In this document: positions 1 through 11,135 of the stretch, piece by piece | Position numbering within the stretch: the first letter of the stretch is position 1 | Layout: every line of letters begins with the position of its first letter | Translations under genes and position numbers: made by a program | The notes under the pieces: generated by a model | What the model was told of the DNA's origin: nothing | The model's input: only the letters and a program-made list of their open reading frames with translations | Databases searched by the model: none | Origin: Leptidea sinapis | Lineage: Eukaryota > Arthropoda > Insecta > Lepidoptera > Pieridae | DNA: 64,000 nucleotides | Assembly: GCF_905404315.1 (NCBI RefSeq) | Contig: NC_066265.1 | Coordinates: 10,959,501-11,023,500, forward strand | Direction of reading: 5' to 3'

Positions 1-3000
1 ATTCTTTTGGCAGCTATCCAGTGAGTTTCGCCGAAACAATCATTGAATTGACTGAGGTAGCTAACTGCATGACTGATGTCAGGTCTGGTGCAAACTGCCA
101 CATACATCAAAGAACCAATCAAACCTCTGTAGTCGTAGGTCTCGTACTGCTTGGGTTCTTTGGTAAGTTTAAGACCTGTCTCCATGGGTGTTGCAGCTGG
201 TTTGCAGTCCTCCATGCGAAACTTTTTCAGTACCTTCTGGATGTAGTTCGACTGATTTAGGTAAAATTTGTTATCTTCCCTCATCAGCTTCATGCCAAGT
301 ACATGCTGAGCTGGCCCTAGATCAGTGATTTCGAATTCCTCCTGTAGTTCCTTCTTTATTTTATCCTTTCCTTGAAAATCTGGTGATGAAAATACAATCA
401 AGTCGTCCACATACAACGCTATGATCATCATTGATCCATTTTCACACTTAAAGAATACGCATGGCTCAGAAGTCAAGCGGCAGAACTTTAATTTGTCACA
501 GAGCACCTTAGTAATTTTATCGTACCAAGACTTGGAAGCTTGTTTAAGGCCGTACACAGCCTTGTCGAGCTTATATACCATATCTTCGCTCCCTTTAACC
601 TTGAAACACTCTGGTTGCTCCATGTATACTGTTTCCTCAAGATCTCCATTGAGAAAAGCAGTTTTCACATCAAGATGTTCCAAATCCAAGTTGTATTCTG
701 CTGCTAGAGCAAGAAGCATTCTTATTGTGGAGTACCTTACTACAGGTGAAAAAGTATCCTGGTAATCTATACCATATTTCTGGGTATAACCTTTGGCAAC
801 CAAACGAGCTTTAAATTTTATGAGCTCTCCATTAGCACCATATTTCCTTTTAAAAATCCATTTACATTGAACGGGCTTATGGCCAGGTTTACGTTTTGTC
901 AAAGTCCAACATTTGTTCTTAATGAATGAATTATACTCATCTGTCATTGCCCTCCGCCAACTGTCTGAATCCGGTCCCTTCAGTGCTTCGGTTGCAGTCT
1001 GCGGATCATCAGGGTAACCATCAGCCAGTGCCACAAAATTAGCAATTAGGCAGGACCCATCAGCTTCTTCGTAGGAGGTGTCTTCCTGCTCTGCTTGAGC
1101 CAGCGTATCATCTCCTGGAACGTAAGTATAATCCAAACAGTTCTCCGTTTCAGAACTTGTGTTATCGCTCTCAGAATCATACAGTGTGATCATGCTGATC
1201 CTCTGTTCCTCTCTCTGTGATAATCTCATGTCATCAGATTGATCAGAACTCACAGTGGATGATTCTGATTGCTGAATTTCATTAGAAATCAGACTGTTGA
1301 TGTCAACAATAGGATGTTGCTTGAAACTATCATCATGTGACATGTCTTTGTTCCAAAATTTATTTTCTATGAACACAACATTGCGAGAATTGACACAGTT
1401 TCTGTGGTTCTCAGTATCTATTAGTCGGTAGCCTTTCGACTCTTCATTGTATCCCACAAAAATATATGGTTTGCTTTTAGGATCAAGTTTCCTCCTATTC
1501 TTTACCATAGAATAAGCTACACAACCAAAAATTCTTAAATGGTTTAGATTTACCTTCTTGTTTGTCCACTTCTCCTCGGGGGTTTCACCAGGAACGGCCT
1601 TGGTAGGACTGCGGTTCTTTAAGTAGACTGCTGTGTTCACTGCCTCTGCCCAGAATTTCTTTTCCAGTCCAGCGTCACGCAGCATGCATCTAACCTTCTC
1701 CATCACCGTCCTATTGGCCCGTTCCGCGACGCCATTTTGTTGTGGGCAGTCGGGGATGGTCTTCTGGTGTTTGATCCCGCAGGTCTTTAGGTATTCCTTA
1801 AATTTAGAACTCATATATTCTCCGCCTCTATCACTTCTAAGAACTTTTAACTTCTTCCCAGTTTCATTCTCCACAAGGGCTTTGAATTTTTTGAAATTAG
1901 CAAACGTTTCATTTTTTGATTTCAAAAAATAGACAAACTGCTTTCTTGTGTAGTCATCGATGAAACTAAGTATGTACCTAGCACCACTTATAGAGGGAAC
2001 CTGTATGGGACCACATAAGTCTGTATGTATTAAACCCAGCACTTCTGTCGCTCTACTACTTGATTTCTTAGGAAAAGGGAGTCTACTTTGCTTTCCTTCA
2101 ACACAAGACACACATTGCTGAAAATCAGAAGTATTAAAATGAACGCCAATTGCCATACCTTTTTGCAAAAGTTGCATACTTCTTAGATTAAGGTGACCGA
2201 GCCGCTTGTGCCACACTTCCTGGGATTTCAAGTCTGCCGCAGCTGATGCCATCATACTGCACTCCTGTTCCTCTGCAGTACAAACGCTATCAGACACAGT
2301 ATCTAGCTGATAGACACCATTGACATGGGTACCTGTAGCTAAAATCTCGTTATTATCATAGATAGTACATGATGTACTATCAAAAGTAACAATATAACCT
2401 TTTTTGGTCATGGCACTGACTGACAACAAATTAGTACTTAAATTAGGAACATAATAAGTATCACTTATTGTCCTTACACAGTCTTTCAGCTGCACTTTTA
2501 CTTGACCTAACCCCGCAGTGGATAGCTTTGCACCGTTTGCAATGCACACATCCACTGTTTTTTTCGGATCACATCCTACCATCACTTTTGCACTGTTACA
2601 CATATGATTAGTGGCTCCGGAATCAATGTACCACTTGTTACTATTCACATTCACAGAGAGAGCCGTCACAAGCGCCTTGTTTTTAACAGGAACCTTCTTC
2701 TGCGAGCTCCTCGGTGGATGCCTCGTTCCCAGGCTGCTACTGTAGTTGCTTGCAGTTGCAATCTTTCTCTCCGGACAGTTCCGAGAAAGGTGTCCTTTGC
2801 CGTTGCACTTAAAACATTTGAATTGTTTCTGTGTGTGTGTGGTGACTAAGGCTGTACCACCTTCGTTCTTGTCTTCACGCCTTTGTACCTCTTGTAATAG
2901 TTTAGAGGAGATGGTATCGGTCGTCAACTTGGAACTAGAATTCTCAATTGCCATGATGAGCGGGTCGTAGTCTTCTGTGAGTCCACTCAACATTATCACT

Positions 3001-3413
3001 GCAACAAATTCATCATCCAGAGGTGATTCTATTTCCTCCAGTTGGTGAGAAATCTCCTTAATTTTGTGTAGGTATGACTCCATCGAGGGATTTTCACTCA
3101 ACTTGGTGCTGAAAAGACTCCGCAGCAGGCCCAATCTTCTGCTCAGACCACGTCCTTCATAAGCCTTTTTCAGTATGTTCCACGCCTCAAACGCGGTTTT
3201 GGCAGAACGGATGTACGGTATTACCGTCGGTGCCACAGAGAGCGCGATCCTCGCCAACGCTTTCTCACCTTTATTTTTGTCGCTTTCGTTATTGGTTTCA
3301 ACGAAGTCCCACAATTCCTCGTGAATTAATAGCATGCGCATAGTAAACTTCCAAGTGGAGTAGTTTTCTGCCCCTTTTAGTTTCTCCATACCTTGTGCAA
3401 GCGGGGACGCCAT
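1..3413 (-). mobile_element. Ty1/copia retrotransposon gag-pol polyprotein (3' end cut by window)
   Basis: The reverse strand is in one frame from an ATG at 3413 to the window edge (1136 codons). I read most of it by eye and met no stop. Domains in order: gag; a CCHC zinc knuckle (C-X2-C-X4-H-X4-C, about 2790-2835); a protease with DSGA (about 2620); an integrase with an HH-CC finger, the D..D..E triad and the GVAERANRT block (about 1710-1745); a copia-type reverse transcriptase with YVDD (about 400-420); and the start of RNase H. The order integrase before reverse transcriptase defines the copia superfamily. An intact frame suggests a recent insertion. The polyprotein would make the capsid, process itself, copy the RNA and integrate the cDNA. 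The 3' LTR lies outside the window. The element sits upstream of, and opposite in strand to, the ENTPD-like exons, so it is probably inside an intron of that gene. Confidence 0.93.
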
Positions 3414-3510
3414 GTTGTTCACCGAAGCAACGAAGTAACGCGTGCGTGATGAAAAATTGGTACGCGTAATCTCGCCGAAATAAATATTTTTTCCTATTCT
3501 CCCAACCACG

Positions 3511-3521
3511 CTCTGCTACCA
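3511..3521 (-). promoter_or_regulatory. Primer binding site of the copia element
   Basis: On the reverse strand TGGTAGCAGAG directly follows the LTR. It is complementary to the 3' end of eukaryotic initiator tRNA-Met (ending CTCTGCTACCA). About 97 nt of leader separate it from the gag ATG at 3413. This fixes the inner LTR boundary at 3522. Confidence 0.85.
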
Positions 3522-3692
3522 TGTTAGGAAAAATGATAGGAATAAAAACACTGCGATGAGATTACACTTGATTTTAATACTATGAGCGATAACAAACAAG
3601 ACAAGTACGTACATTACTGATGACCATTAGCAGAGAACAGAAAGTTAAAGGGCTGACGTCTATTTGACATTACATATGTCACACTGAGCACA
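3522..3692 (-). repeat. 5' LTR of the copia element (outer end approximate)
   Basis: The LTR abuts the primer binding site and ends (element orientation) in CCTAACA. Its outer end should begin TG. Candidates read by eye end at 3673, 3683 or 3692, giving an LTR of about 150-170 bp. The matching 3' LTR is outside the window, so the boundary and target-site duplication cannot be confirmed here. Confidence 0.6.
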
Positions 3693-3711
3693 GACAAAAT
3701 AAACTTTTAGG

Positions 3712-4035
3712 TTGCGTTTACATTTAAGCAATAGCTTCAACATCATCAACTTCAGGTTTTCGTTAACCGATGCCTTCGAAACATCCTCGGTATTCCCAAT
3801 CGACCAACAGACAAAATGGAGCTGGATAGGCCTCACACTCCGGAGGGTTCTTAACCATATACCGAGGCAAGCACTCGACTGGAACCGTCCAAACAAATCC
3901 TGGCGGCGGACTGTCATTGACGAAGCAAAAGACATCGGAAAGACCCGGAATGAAATGAAGAGAGATGCTCAGGACCGATCGCGATGGAGATGCACTGTGG
4001 ATGCCCTCTGCACGAGGGATAAGGAACTTAAATGA
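3712..4035 (+). pseudogene. C-terminal fragment of a non-LTR retrotransposon ORF
   Basis: A 107-codon open frame carries the tail typical of RTE-like endonuclease/reverse transcriptase ORFs: W-IG-TLRR, then IPRQALDWN, SWRRTV-DEAK and a final RWR--VDALC block. Only this last part is present and no reverse transcriptase core lies upstream, so it is a 5'-truncated or internally deleted copy. It lies between the copia LTR and the ENTPD-like exons. Confidence 0.65.
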
Positions 4036-4122
4036 ACCGATTCTCGTCCATTGGCTCTGGTTCAGTAGATATATGAGTTACATATAGGCTTGGTAGCTGA
4101 AGAAATTAATTGAAGTTGGTAA

Positions 4123-4402
4123 ATGTCGAATTTGCGTGACGGTGTGCGCGCGCTTTGTAAAAATTACTCTGATAGTTCTTCCCTAACGCACCAAATGAAG
4201 TATTACTTCAAAACGTACCACAATGAGTGCTATGTAGCTGAGCATGATTGCTCGGTGTCACTCAGTACCCAAGAAAGTAGTCTTCATTTCAAATGAGGCC
4301 GAAACTTCAATGTTTGAACCAGTACAAATGGACGTACTTCCTGATAAACGTTCCAAGCAACAAACATCACATTTTAAGGAATTCATGTTTAAAGTTGAAT
4401 AA
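4123..4402 (+). pseudogene. Unrecognised short coding-like stretch with a +1 frame change
   Basis: A 57-codon frame opens with ATG at 4123 and stops at 4294-4296. The next frame is open through about 4287-4402 with similar protein-like composition. The first part holds three spaced cysteines and the motif KYYFKTYHNECYVAEHDC; the second holds NEAETSMFEPVQMDV. I do not recognise the family. The arrangement looks like one older coding sequence split by an indel, possibly a transposon ORF or an old host exon. No splice signals are clear. Confidence 0.25.
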
Positions 4403-4418
4403 ATATCAGTGTAGTGTA

Positions 4419-4732
4419 ACCAGTGGGAGGCTCCTTTGCACAGGATGCCGGCTAGATTATGGGTACCACAACGGCGCCTATTTCTACCGTGAAGCAGTAA
4501 TGTGTTAGCATTACTGTGTTTCGGTATGAAGGGCGCTGTAGCTAGAGAAATTACTGGGCAAATGAGACTTACCATCTTATGTCTCAAGGTGACGAGCGCA
4601 GTTGTAGTGCCGCTCAGAATTTTTGGGATTTTTCAAGAATCCTGAGCGGCACTGTATAGTAATGGGCAGGGCGTTTCAATTACCATCAGCTAGACGTCCT
4701 GCTCGTCTCGTCCCTTATTTTAATAAAAAAAA
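4419..4732 (+). repeat. SINE-like repeat family A, copy 1
   Basis: About 310 bp beginning ACCAGTGGGAGGCTCC and ending CTCGTCTCGTCCCTTATTTT plus an A-rich tail. Landmarks shared by the family: GATGCCGGCTAGATTATGGG, AGCTAGNGAAATTACTGGGC, a pair of inverted blocks around GCCGCTCAGAATTTTTGGG and AATCCTGAGCGGCACTG, and AATGGGCAGGGCG. The A tail and many dispersed copies in both orientations fit a non-autonomous retroposon. Confidence 0.8.
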
Positions 4733-4849
4733 GTATTCCATACATGTGGGTTAATATGAATTACATGACCAGTTTTGTGTTCTTAACTAAATTTCGACAT
4801 GATTGTGGTTTGGAACGTCGGAACGGAATAACGTCCAAATATTAAATAC

Positions 4850-5098
4850 GTTATGTTTTTAAAGTGATAACCCTCAATTCTAGGATTAATACACAAATAA
4901 AATTTGAAAAACAAAATTTTATGAACGATGCGGGATTCGAACCCACGACCTCCGGCGTTCCGTGCGGGTGCTCCAACCAACTGAGCTAACCGTTCGAGTA
5001 CCGAGTTAAACGAGGTGGTACTCGAACGGTTAGCTTAGTTCGAATTCCGCATCGCTCATAAAATTTTGTTTTACAAATTTTATTTGTGTATTAAATAC
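4850..5098. repeat. Inverted pair of tRNA-like modules (family T), copy 1
   Basis: The left arm (4850-4998) holds, on the - strand, a tRNA-like cloverleaf with an A-box-like GTTAGCTCAGTTGGTT and a perfect B box GGTTCGAATCC, then AT-rich flank. The right arm (5017-5098) is the same unit in opposite orientation with most of the tRNA-like part deleted. The arms face each other. The AT-rich end stops only about 8 bp before the splice acceptor of the exon at 5107. The anticodon loop lacks U33, so it is not a functional tRNA. Confidence 0.7.
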
Positions 5099-5106
5099 GT
5101 TTTCAG

Positions 5107-6814
5107 ATGTAATGAAGGGTGGCACTGTGTCGGTGTCCCAGTACCGTAACAGCGCGCTGCGAGCCTGTTCCGCCTCCAACGTGGACCAGCCCTGGGCCTG
5201 CATCGACCTGGTCTACATCGTCACCTTGCTGCATGACGCGTACAAGATACGGGATGAAGAACCTATATCGGTATATAACATTGATAATTTACAGCATATT
5301 TATCTGTTCATTAACTTTTTTTTCAATGAAAATAAGGGACGAGACGAGCAGGATGTTCTGCTGATGGTAAATGATACGCCCTGCCCATTACAGTGCAGTG
5401 CCGCTCAGGATTCATGAAAAACCCACTTCTGAGCGGCACTATAATTGCGCTCGACACTTTGAGACGTAAGATGTTAAGTCTCATTTGCCCAGTAATTTCA
5501 CTAGCTACGGCGCCCTTCAGACCGAAACAGAGTAATGTTTACACGTTACTGCTTCACGGCACAAATAGGCGCCGATGTGGTAACGATAAACGAGCCGGCA
5601 TCCTGTGCAAAGGAGCCTCCTGGTGGCTGTAACTGTAATACTCTTTGTTATGGGTTTATATAGTGACAGGATTGAAACATTGGGATACCACTAAATACTA
5701 ATATTAATCAATATAATCAAATCTAATCAGATTTTTGTCAATGAGGTCAAAAATTGACACTTATAATTGTCAAAAGTTATAATAAATGTCCATTTACCAC
5801 CGCTTCAGGAATGGTTGAGCTTTTATGAGATAATGGCAAGAAACTCATAGGAGAAATCTCTTTCCAATCTATATTTTCGTTAAGTGATGCAAAAAATATA
5901 CTTAAACATCCTGACACAAGTTAAAAAAAAATGTTATATATAAAATAAAAGCAATTCAAGAGTTATAGAGTATAATAGATGTATCAAACGTGTGGTTTGA
6001 TACATAATTAATAAATGAAGGTATTATGTGAGTGGTACACTGAGATACTGGCTAATATCGTTGACAATCTGTAGATTGTGGAACATGGGGCTACGCGTCT
6101 ATACTGATCACTATTTTCTCTGATACAATAGTCAATTTTGATGTTACTTAATTATTAATTAATTACTACTTTTTAGTTCACTGAGATAAGACAAATGCCT
6201 CTACAAATGCCTATAGTGTGTGTGCTTTCCCGGCGCATAAAAAGAATAGGGAAGTCCCAACTAGGGGCATTAACCAGTGGGAGGCTCGTTTGCACAGGAT
6301 GCCGGCTAGATTATGGGTACCACAACGGCGCCTTTTTTGCCAGTGAAGCAGTAATGTCTATGCATTATTGTGTTTCGGTCTGAACGGCGCTGTAGCTAGT
6401 GAAATTACTGGGTAAATGATTTTTAACATCTTATGTCTCAAGTTTACGAGCGCAATTGTAGAACTTCTGGGTTTTTTTGCATGAATCCTGAGCGGCACTG
6501 CACTGTAATGGGCAGGGTGTATTAATTACCATAAGCTGAACGTCCTGCTGTAGTTAATGAGGTAGGCGTCGATACTTGTAACTATTATTCTCATTCTTCT
6601 ATTGATATCATTGTGTGTTACCATTGGCCATAAAAATAAAAAAAAACTACTACACATTATAAAAGCCTAATTGTGACTATTTCTGTATCGTTTTAATAAT
6701 TTGAATAATATTTTTCAGCTATTCAAGAAAGTTAACGGACACGAGGTGTCATGGGCGTTAGGGCTCGCGTACACAACTGTGATGAACAAAATGGCGGTCG
6801 AATCGGCCGTCTAG
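5107..6814 (+). CDS. ENTPD5/6-like nucleoside diphosphatase, last two exons (partial gene)
   Basis: Exon 5107-5270 has acceptor TTTTCAG, donor GTATAT and 54 full codons. Exon 6719-6814 has acceptor TTTTTCAG, 31 codons and TAG. The join is phase 0. The protein holds KGGTVSVSQYRNSA, QPWACIDLVYIVTLLHDAY and KKVNGHEVSWALG. These match the C-terminal region of the GDA1/CD39 family, including the last apyrase-conserved region (E-SWALG). It ends about 20 residues after SWALG with no membrane helix, as in the soluble ER/Golgi types ENTPD5/6 (Drosophila NTPase). These enzymes hydrolyse UDP/GDP to monophosphates and support glycosylation in the secretory pathway. Apyrase regions 1-4 must lie left of the window. 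The intron of 1.45 kb holds two SINE-like copies, and the upstream intron holds the copia element. The assignment rests on motif recognition; the exon structure is clear. Confidence 0.85.
5317..5625 (-). repeat. SINE-like repeat family A, copy 2 (in ENTPD-like intron)
   Basis: Reverse-oriented copy with the T-rich (A-tail) side at 5317 and the head, CCACCAGGAGGCTCC on the reverse strand, ending at 5625. It begins only about 47 bp after the splice donor of the exon ending at 5270. The usual head ACCAGTGGGAGG is slightly mutated. Confidence 0.75.
5626..6220. other. Intronic AT-rich sequence, no feature seen
   Basis: The middle of the ENTPD-like intron. I see no coding potential, no long inverted repeat and no recognised repeat. 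Confidence 0.5.
6221..6550 (+). repeat. SINE-like repeat family A, copy 3 with extended 5' head
   Basis: The core from 6273 matches the other copies. It is preceded by a head (GTGCTTTCCCGGCGCATAAA, then AGGGGCAT) that is also found before the copy at the right edge of the window (63785). The full-length family member therefore probably begins with this CCCCGGGGCATAAAAAGAAT segment. The copy ends near CGTCCTGCTG without an A tail. Confidence 0.7.
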
Positions 6815-8537
6815 TGTATGGATAGCCTTATTATCTAGAATAATTAAATTGGCGATACCCGAGAGTGTACGTATTTATTAAATTATATTTGCACAATGTA
6901 TAAAATAGTATATCTATATACTTTACTATGTTACTTTTCTTTCGTATTTATAATATGACTTATGTATTTTATTAGCTAAATAATTGTCGAGAATGCCATT
7001 TAAGTTGACGAATAAGAATATCAAAATGCAAATGAACATTACAGTATCACATTGAAACTGGCAAGTTATTAAGATAGGAATATTAGATTGAATTATTTAA
7101 TTGTATGGTGACATGTAACAAATTTTAACTATTATTGAGGAATAACACACAGCATTTATACATCACGACTGGTAAAACACTAAGGATACAGTTTTAGGAC
7201 GTGATATTTGACGATCATATATGAAGAAAAGAACTTAAAATTAATTTAAATTGACTAATTTGTGAACTTAACCGAAAGTTAATTAATTAAGCAATTGATT
7301 ATTGCATAATTATGTATGAAGTGATAAGGCGGACAAACTGACCTGTTGGCGCTTGCGCTTACCTAATGAAAGAGATTACCTATTCACACTTCATTTATTT
7401 ATAGGGAAAATTAAAGTGAAGAACGAGAAGAGAGTAACAGGTACTCTCCTTCTGTAAAAAATATACACGAAGTTAAGTTATGCCAAGATTAAAACTTTTT
7501 GCCCTTTTCACTACAGAATTACATCACAGGGAGATGTAATTTTAAATTCGGAGTAACTGCGTTTATTTAATAAGACGGCTTTAGTATAATTAGTGTCTCA
7601 CTAGTAATAACTGTATATCTGCCGCTACCTTCGTATAAATTGGAGTTGAATAATTATTGGTTTTGTTTCTTTTGATCGCTGAATTCATGAGGAATAGTAT
7701 TGGGGTCAGTTTGTATCAAATAATATTTTATTATATTATATTTATATAACAATTTTTGTGAAGTAAGTTGGAAGAGGGAAGCTCTCGCGAACTGCTTTTT
7801 ATTTTACTATAAACATCCTCTGTCCATCTAAAACAGTGTGAGTGTTTGTGAGTGCCAATTTATTATACTTTTTTATTATTATATAAGCCTCATTAGGCAT
7901 TTTTTGACAAATATTTATTAAATTATACATATACACCCATATAATATTAATATTTTAAATTGCCTAAAACAACAAACTAGTAATGTATATAATACTTAAT
8001 ACTTAATAACTTATACATTTTTTATACCTAATTTGCAACACATTGCACTGTCAATATATCTGTGAAATCAATACATTGTGGTACATGAGGATTTGCGCCT
8101 ATACAGCGTGAACCTACAATGGCCGTATTAAATAACACACGGGGGCTACTTAACAGTAATCCTAAAATAAATCAATAATAAAAATATATATTCACTTAAG
8201 GCTGGGGTCCGAGCCAATGGCCTTGAGAAATCGAGCGGAGCTAGGTTACCTCTCTCGCATAAGATCGCCGTTGTTTTAATTCAGAATTAGAAGCATTTTC
8301 GATTCTTTACAAACAATACAATTTTCTTTACAAAACTATGTTAAATAGTTGTACACAGAAAATAATTTTTCATACAATTTTTATGTAGATCGAATGATTA
8401 ACATGGCTCAAACTGTAAAAGTTACTATGGTGATTTTTTTCGCAATGTCTATTAAGGATAGAAATGTAAGGAAAAAATTAATTTTCTTCTCAAATTCTGT
8501 AGACATATAAATATTTTTTGTAAAAATATAAGCTTTA
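6815..8537. other. 3' flank of the ENTPD-like gene, AT-rich intergenic DNA
   Basis: This holds the likely 3' UTR of the + strand gene. An ATTAAA near 6845 is a possible polyadenylation signal. The rest is AT-rich sequence without recognisable genes. A short motif around 6060-6110 recurs near 8060-8110, suggesting old repeat debris. Confidence 0.4.
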
Positions 8538-8856
8538 TCTAATATATAAAATTCTCGTGTCATGGTGTTAAACTTTGAACTCCTCCGAAACGGCTTGACC
8601 GATTCTCATGAAATTTTGAGTGCATATTGGGTAGGTCTGAGAATCGGTCAACATCAATTTTTCATCCCCCTAAATGTTAAGGATGGTCTACACGAAATTC
8701 TTTTTTAATTTTTTTGACATTTTTTTTTAAATTTGTTTATTATGAATTAGTCAGCAATAAAAATACATACAACTTAAAATTTTCACCCATCTACGATCAA
8801 CAGTTACTTTTGAATCGCGATTTTAATATCGGTAATACAAAGTTTGCTGGGTCATA
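8538..8856 (+). mobile_element. Non-autonomous Helitron-like element (family H1), copy 1
   Basis: It starts A|TCTAATATATAAAATTCTCG and contains CCGAAACGGCTTGACCGATT and TGGTCTACACGAAATT. It ends in a degraded TTGCTGGGTC where the sister copy has GCTGGGTCAGCTAG. Helitrons insert between A and T, begin TC and end CTRR; this copy keeps the 5' TC but has lost its CTAG. The sister copy is at 39700-40031. Confidence 0.7.
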
Positions 8857-9199
8857 TATATAAACCGTTAAGAAATGGTTTCAATAATGCGCTATATGTG
8901 GCGATTTTTTGAGTTAACGGCCTTAAATAAATCAATTTTCCATAATATCATTCCGGTACAACCTGTAAATAATCTAGTAGCCGCGCATCGATATCATGTA
9001 GGTAATTTGTGCAACCATGTAGGGGGGTGAGGATTTGTTTGAAAAGTTCAAACTTTCATTTATATTCTTTTATTTTTAGATTTGTTTTTTTTTTTATGGT
9101 TAAGTTTAAGTAGCTCTACCAATGTGTTCATTTAATATCGCCGTTACGTTGGCACATTGGGATTGGGATAAAGGTCCATATTGGTGGCTTATAACCATA

Positions 9200-9334
9200 G
9201 ACCAAGTATAGCAACTAGACTAATTGATAGCTGAGACGATGTAAAAGTGATAGTGAAAGAACACTTGTGTTATATTATGTACCTATATATATAGGATATT
9301 ATGTCTCTGTGATGTCTAGTTACTATACTTGGTC
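9200..9334. mobile_element. Short MITE with about 20-bp inverted ends
   Basis: Left end GACCAAGTATAGCAACTAGAC and right end GTCTAGTTACTATACTTGGTC are inverted copies with one mismatch, 135 bp apart. There is no open frame inside. The size and inverted ends fit a miniature inverted-repeat element. A target duplication is not obvious. Confidence 0.55.
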
Positions 9335-9660
9335 AATGCTTTTAACACTGGTTCAGCCAGACGCGCCTTTTCCTGTCCCAATAAATTGTATGTTTATTTA
9401 TTATTGAAGAAATAAATTTATTAGAATTTTAGCTACTTTTACTATTGAATATAATGTTTTTCAATTACAAAACCAGATTGGTGAATTTTCAGCCATTATT
9501 ATTCCTCTTGAATCGGATATTTACGAGCAGATTTGTACCTACTTGTATTTGTGGCGATTAGTAGTTTGTCGCTCCTTTTCAATTTATTCTATTTATTAAT
9601 TTATTTTCACTTTGCTATCACTCGAAACAAATAACACATTACGCGTGGTAAACTTTGCAT

Positions 9661-9746
9661 TCTTACTTATACAGGATGTAATCATTAAGTACTTACTTAT
9701 ACAGGATGTAATCATTAAGTACTTACTTAACGGTTACAACCTGTAT
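9661..9746. repeat. 30-bp tandem duplication plus inverted partner
   Basis: Two 30-bp units (ending GGATGTAATCATTAAGT) lie head to tail at 9661-9690 and 9691-9720, differing at the first base. A partial third unit follows to 9729. The following GGTTACAACCTGTATA at about 9731-9746 is an imperfect inverted match to TATACAGGATGTAATC inside each unit. Confidence 0.75.
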
Positions 9747-9897
9747 ATACTAAAATACACACAAAATTTGGCAAAAGACACACTCTAATTTATTGTAAAG
9801 TTGGACTTCGCAAATTATTATTGCATCGCAGTGTTTGTGGCCTTTAAATCTACAGCATATAATTCTAAATAAGAAGTGAATTGAAAAAATATCAATT

Positions 9898-10275
9898 TAA
9901 ACAATTTGTTATGTTTTTAAAGTGATAACCCTCACTTCTAGGATTAATACACAAATAAGATTTGAAAACAAAATTTTATGAACGATGTGGGTCTCGAACC
10001 CACGACCTCTGGCGTTCCGTGCCAGTGCTTTACCAACTGAGCTAACCGTTCGAGTGACGTATCGTCATAAAATCTTGTATGCTTTGTTCAACTCTCAGGT
10101 TGTGGCTTCATCTACAGGATCCACTTTACAGTTGATAACCTGCTCAACCCCAATATTTGCATATTAGGAAATTGACTTGAGATGTCGCTCTTGTAAATCT
10201 AAACATTTTTTTATGTTTTTAAAGTGATAACCCTCATTTCTAGGATTAATTCACAAATAAAATTTTACAATATAA
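9898..10275. repeat. tRNA-like module family T, copy 2
   Basis: It begins with the family end TTGTTATGTTTTTAAAGTGATAA. Next comes a - strand tRNA-like segment (about 9978-10053) with B box GGTTCGAGACC, then the shared spacer (GACGTATCGT, TGTATGCTTTGTTCAACTCTC, CCAATATTTGCATATTAGG). Near 10211-10275 the family end is repeated in direct orientation. The second tRNA-like module seen in other copies is absent. Confidence 0.7.
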
Positions 10276-10519
10276 ATGTTAATGATATAAGTGCCTAATT
10301 CCTAGAGGGTCGAACATATATGCATTCCTTGCAACGCTCTGGATATTCAGGAAAATAGAAACAACTTGAAAAATAATTTTATAGTCGAAAATGATCGCCA
10401 TTTCTTATTAAGAAGTCTTACCGACGAAATGTTATATATTGATTCATAATGTTGCAGTTTGATTCACTAAAATACACCATTACTATCCTTACATAGTAAT
10501 AATTCGCTGGCGATGTATA

Positions 10520-10823
10520 ACGGCCGTTCCCAATATAGTATCTACAGATAGAGATAAACTACTACCTTCTAATGTCAATAATTATCTGTCTGAAGCTGTC
10601 CCAATATACCCGATAAGTCATTCTTATCGCCTTATATTGGGACGCGTGAATTCCAATTTCCATACAAAGTTCTGTCGCTGGTAAGCTATACGTCGTCCCA
10701 TTGACAGACAGCGTGTACGGATAAGGTGAGTTACCGTCGATAAGTTTATTGGGACATAAAAGTCAACAATAGTTACAATTTTTATCTCAAGTAAGAGATA
10801 GACTGAATATTGGGAACGGCCGT
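10520..10823. mobile_element. TA-flanked MITE with ACGGCCGTTCCCAATAT inverted ends
   Basis: 304 bp with inverted ends: ACGGCCGTTCCCAATAT at the left and its exact complement at the right. Each end is flanked by TA (10518-10519 and 10824-10825). A TA duplication is typical of Tc1/mariner-type insertions. No transposase is encoded, so it would have been moved by an element elsewhere. Confidence 0.75.
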
Positions 10824-11135
10824 TAGTCACCTATGAGGTGACATGTTTAACGCGCGTATGTCATCTCTAGAAACTTATTTATATTTCTATAGACTACAGA
10901 GTGAGATACAGTACTAGGAATATCACTTCCATATTGTTGTGAGTGTGTTATTTGCAATTTTTGTAATAATTTTGTTGCCATTTCTCTGTTGCAGTCCTTT
11001 AGGATTCCTGTTTGAAATTGATCTATTTGGTATACTTATACGAATTGTAAGTCTAAGGAATTTGTCATTAATTATTTTTAATCAAAGTGGACTAAGCAAT
11101 TTTTCTGTACCGCTCTTATTACCAAATTAAGTTGT

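Noticed and set aside
4922..4998. Functional tRNA genes at 4922, 9978, 11158, 21879, 45480 and 63190
   Set aside because: They have B boxes, but the anticodon loops lack U33 or do not fold, stems are mismatched, and each lies inside a dispersed repeat.
9661..9720. CRISPR-like repeat array
   Set aside because: Two head-to-tail 30-bp units without unique spacers, in a eukaryotic genome; a simple tandem duplication.
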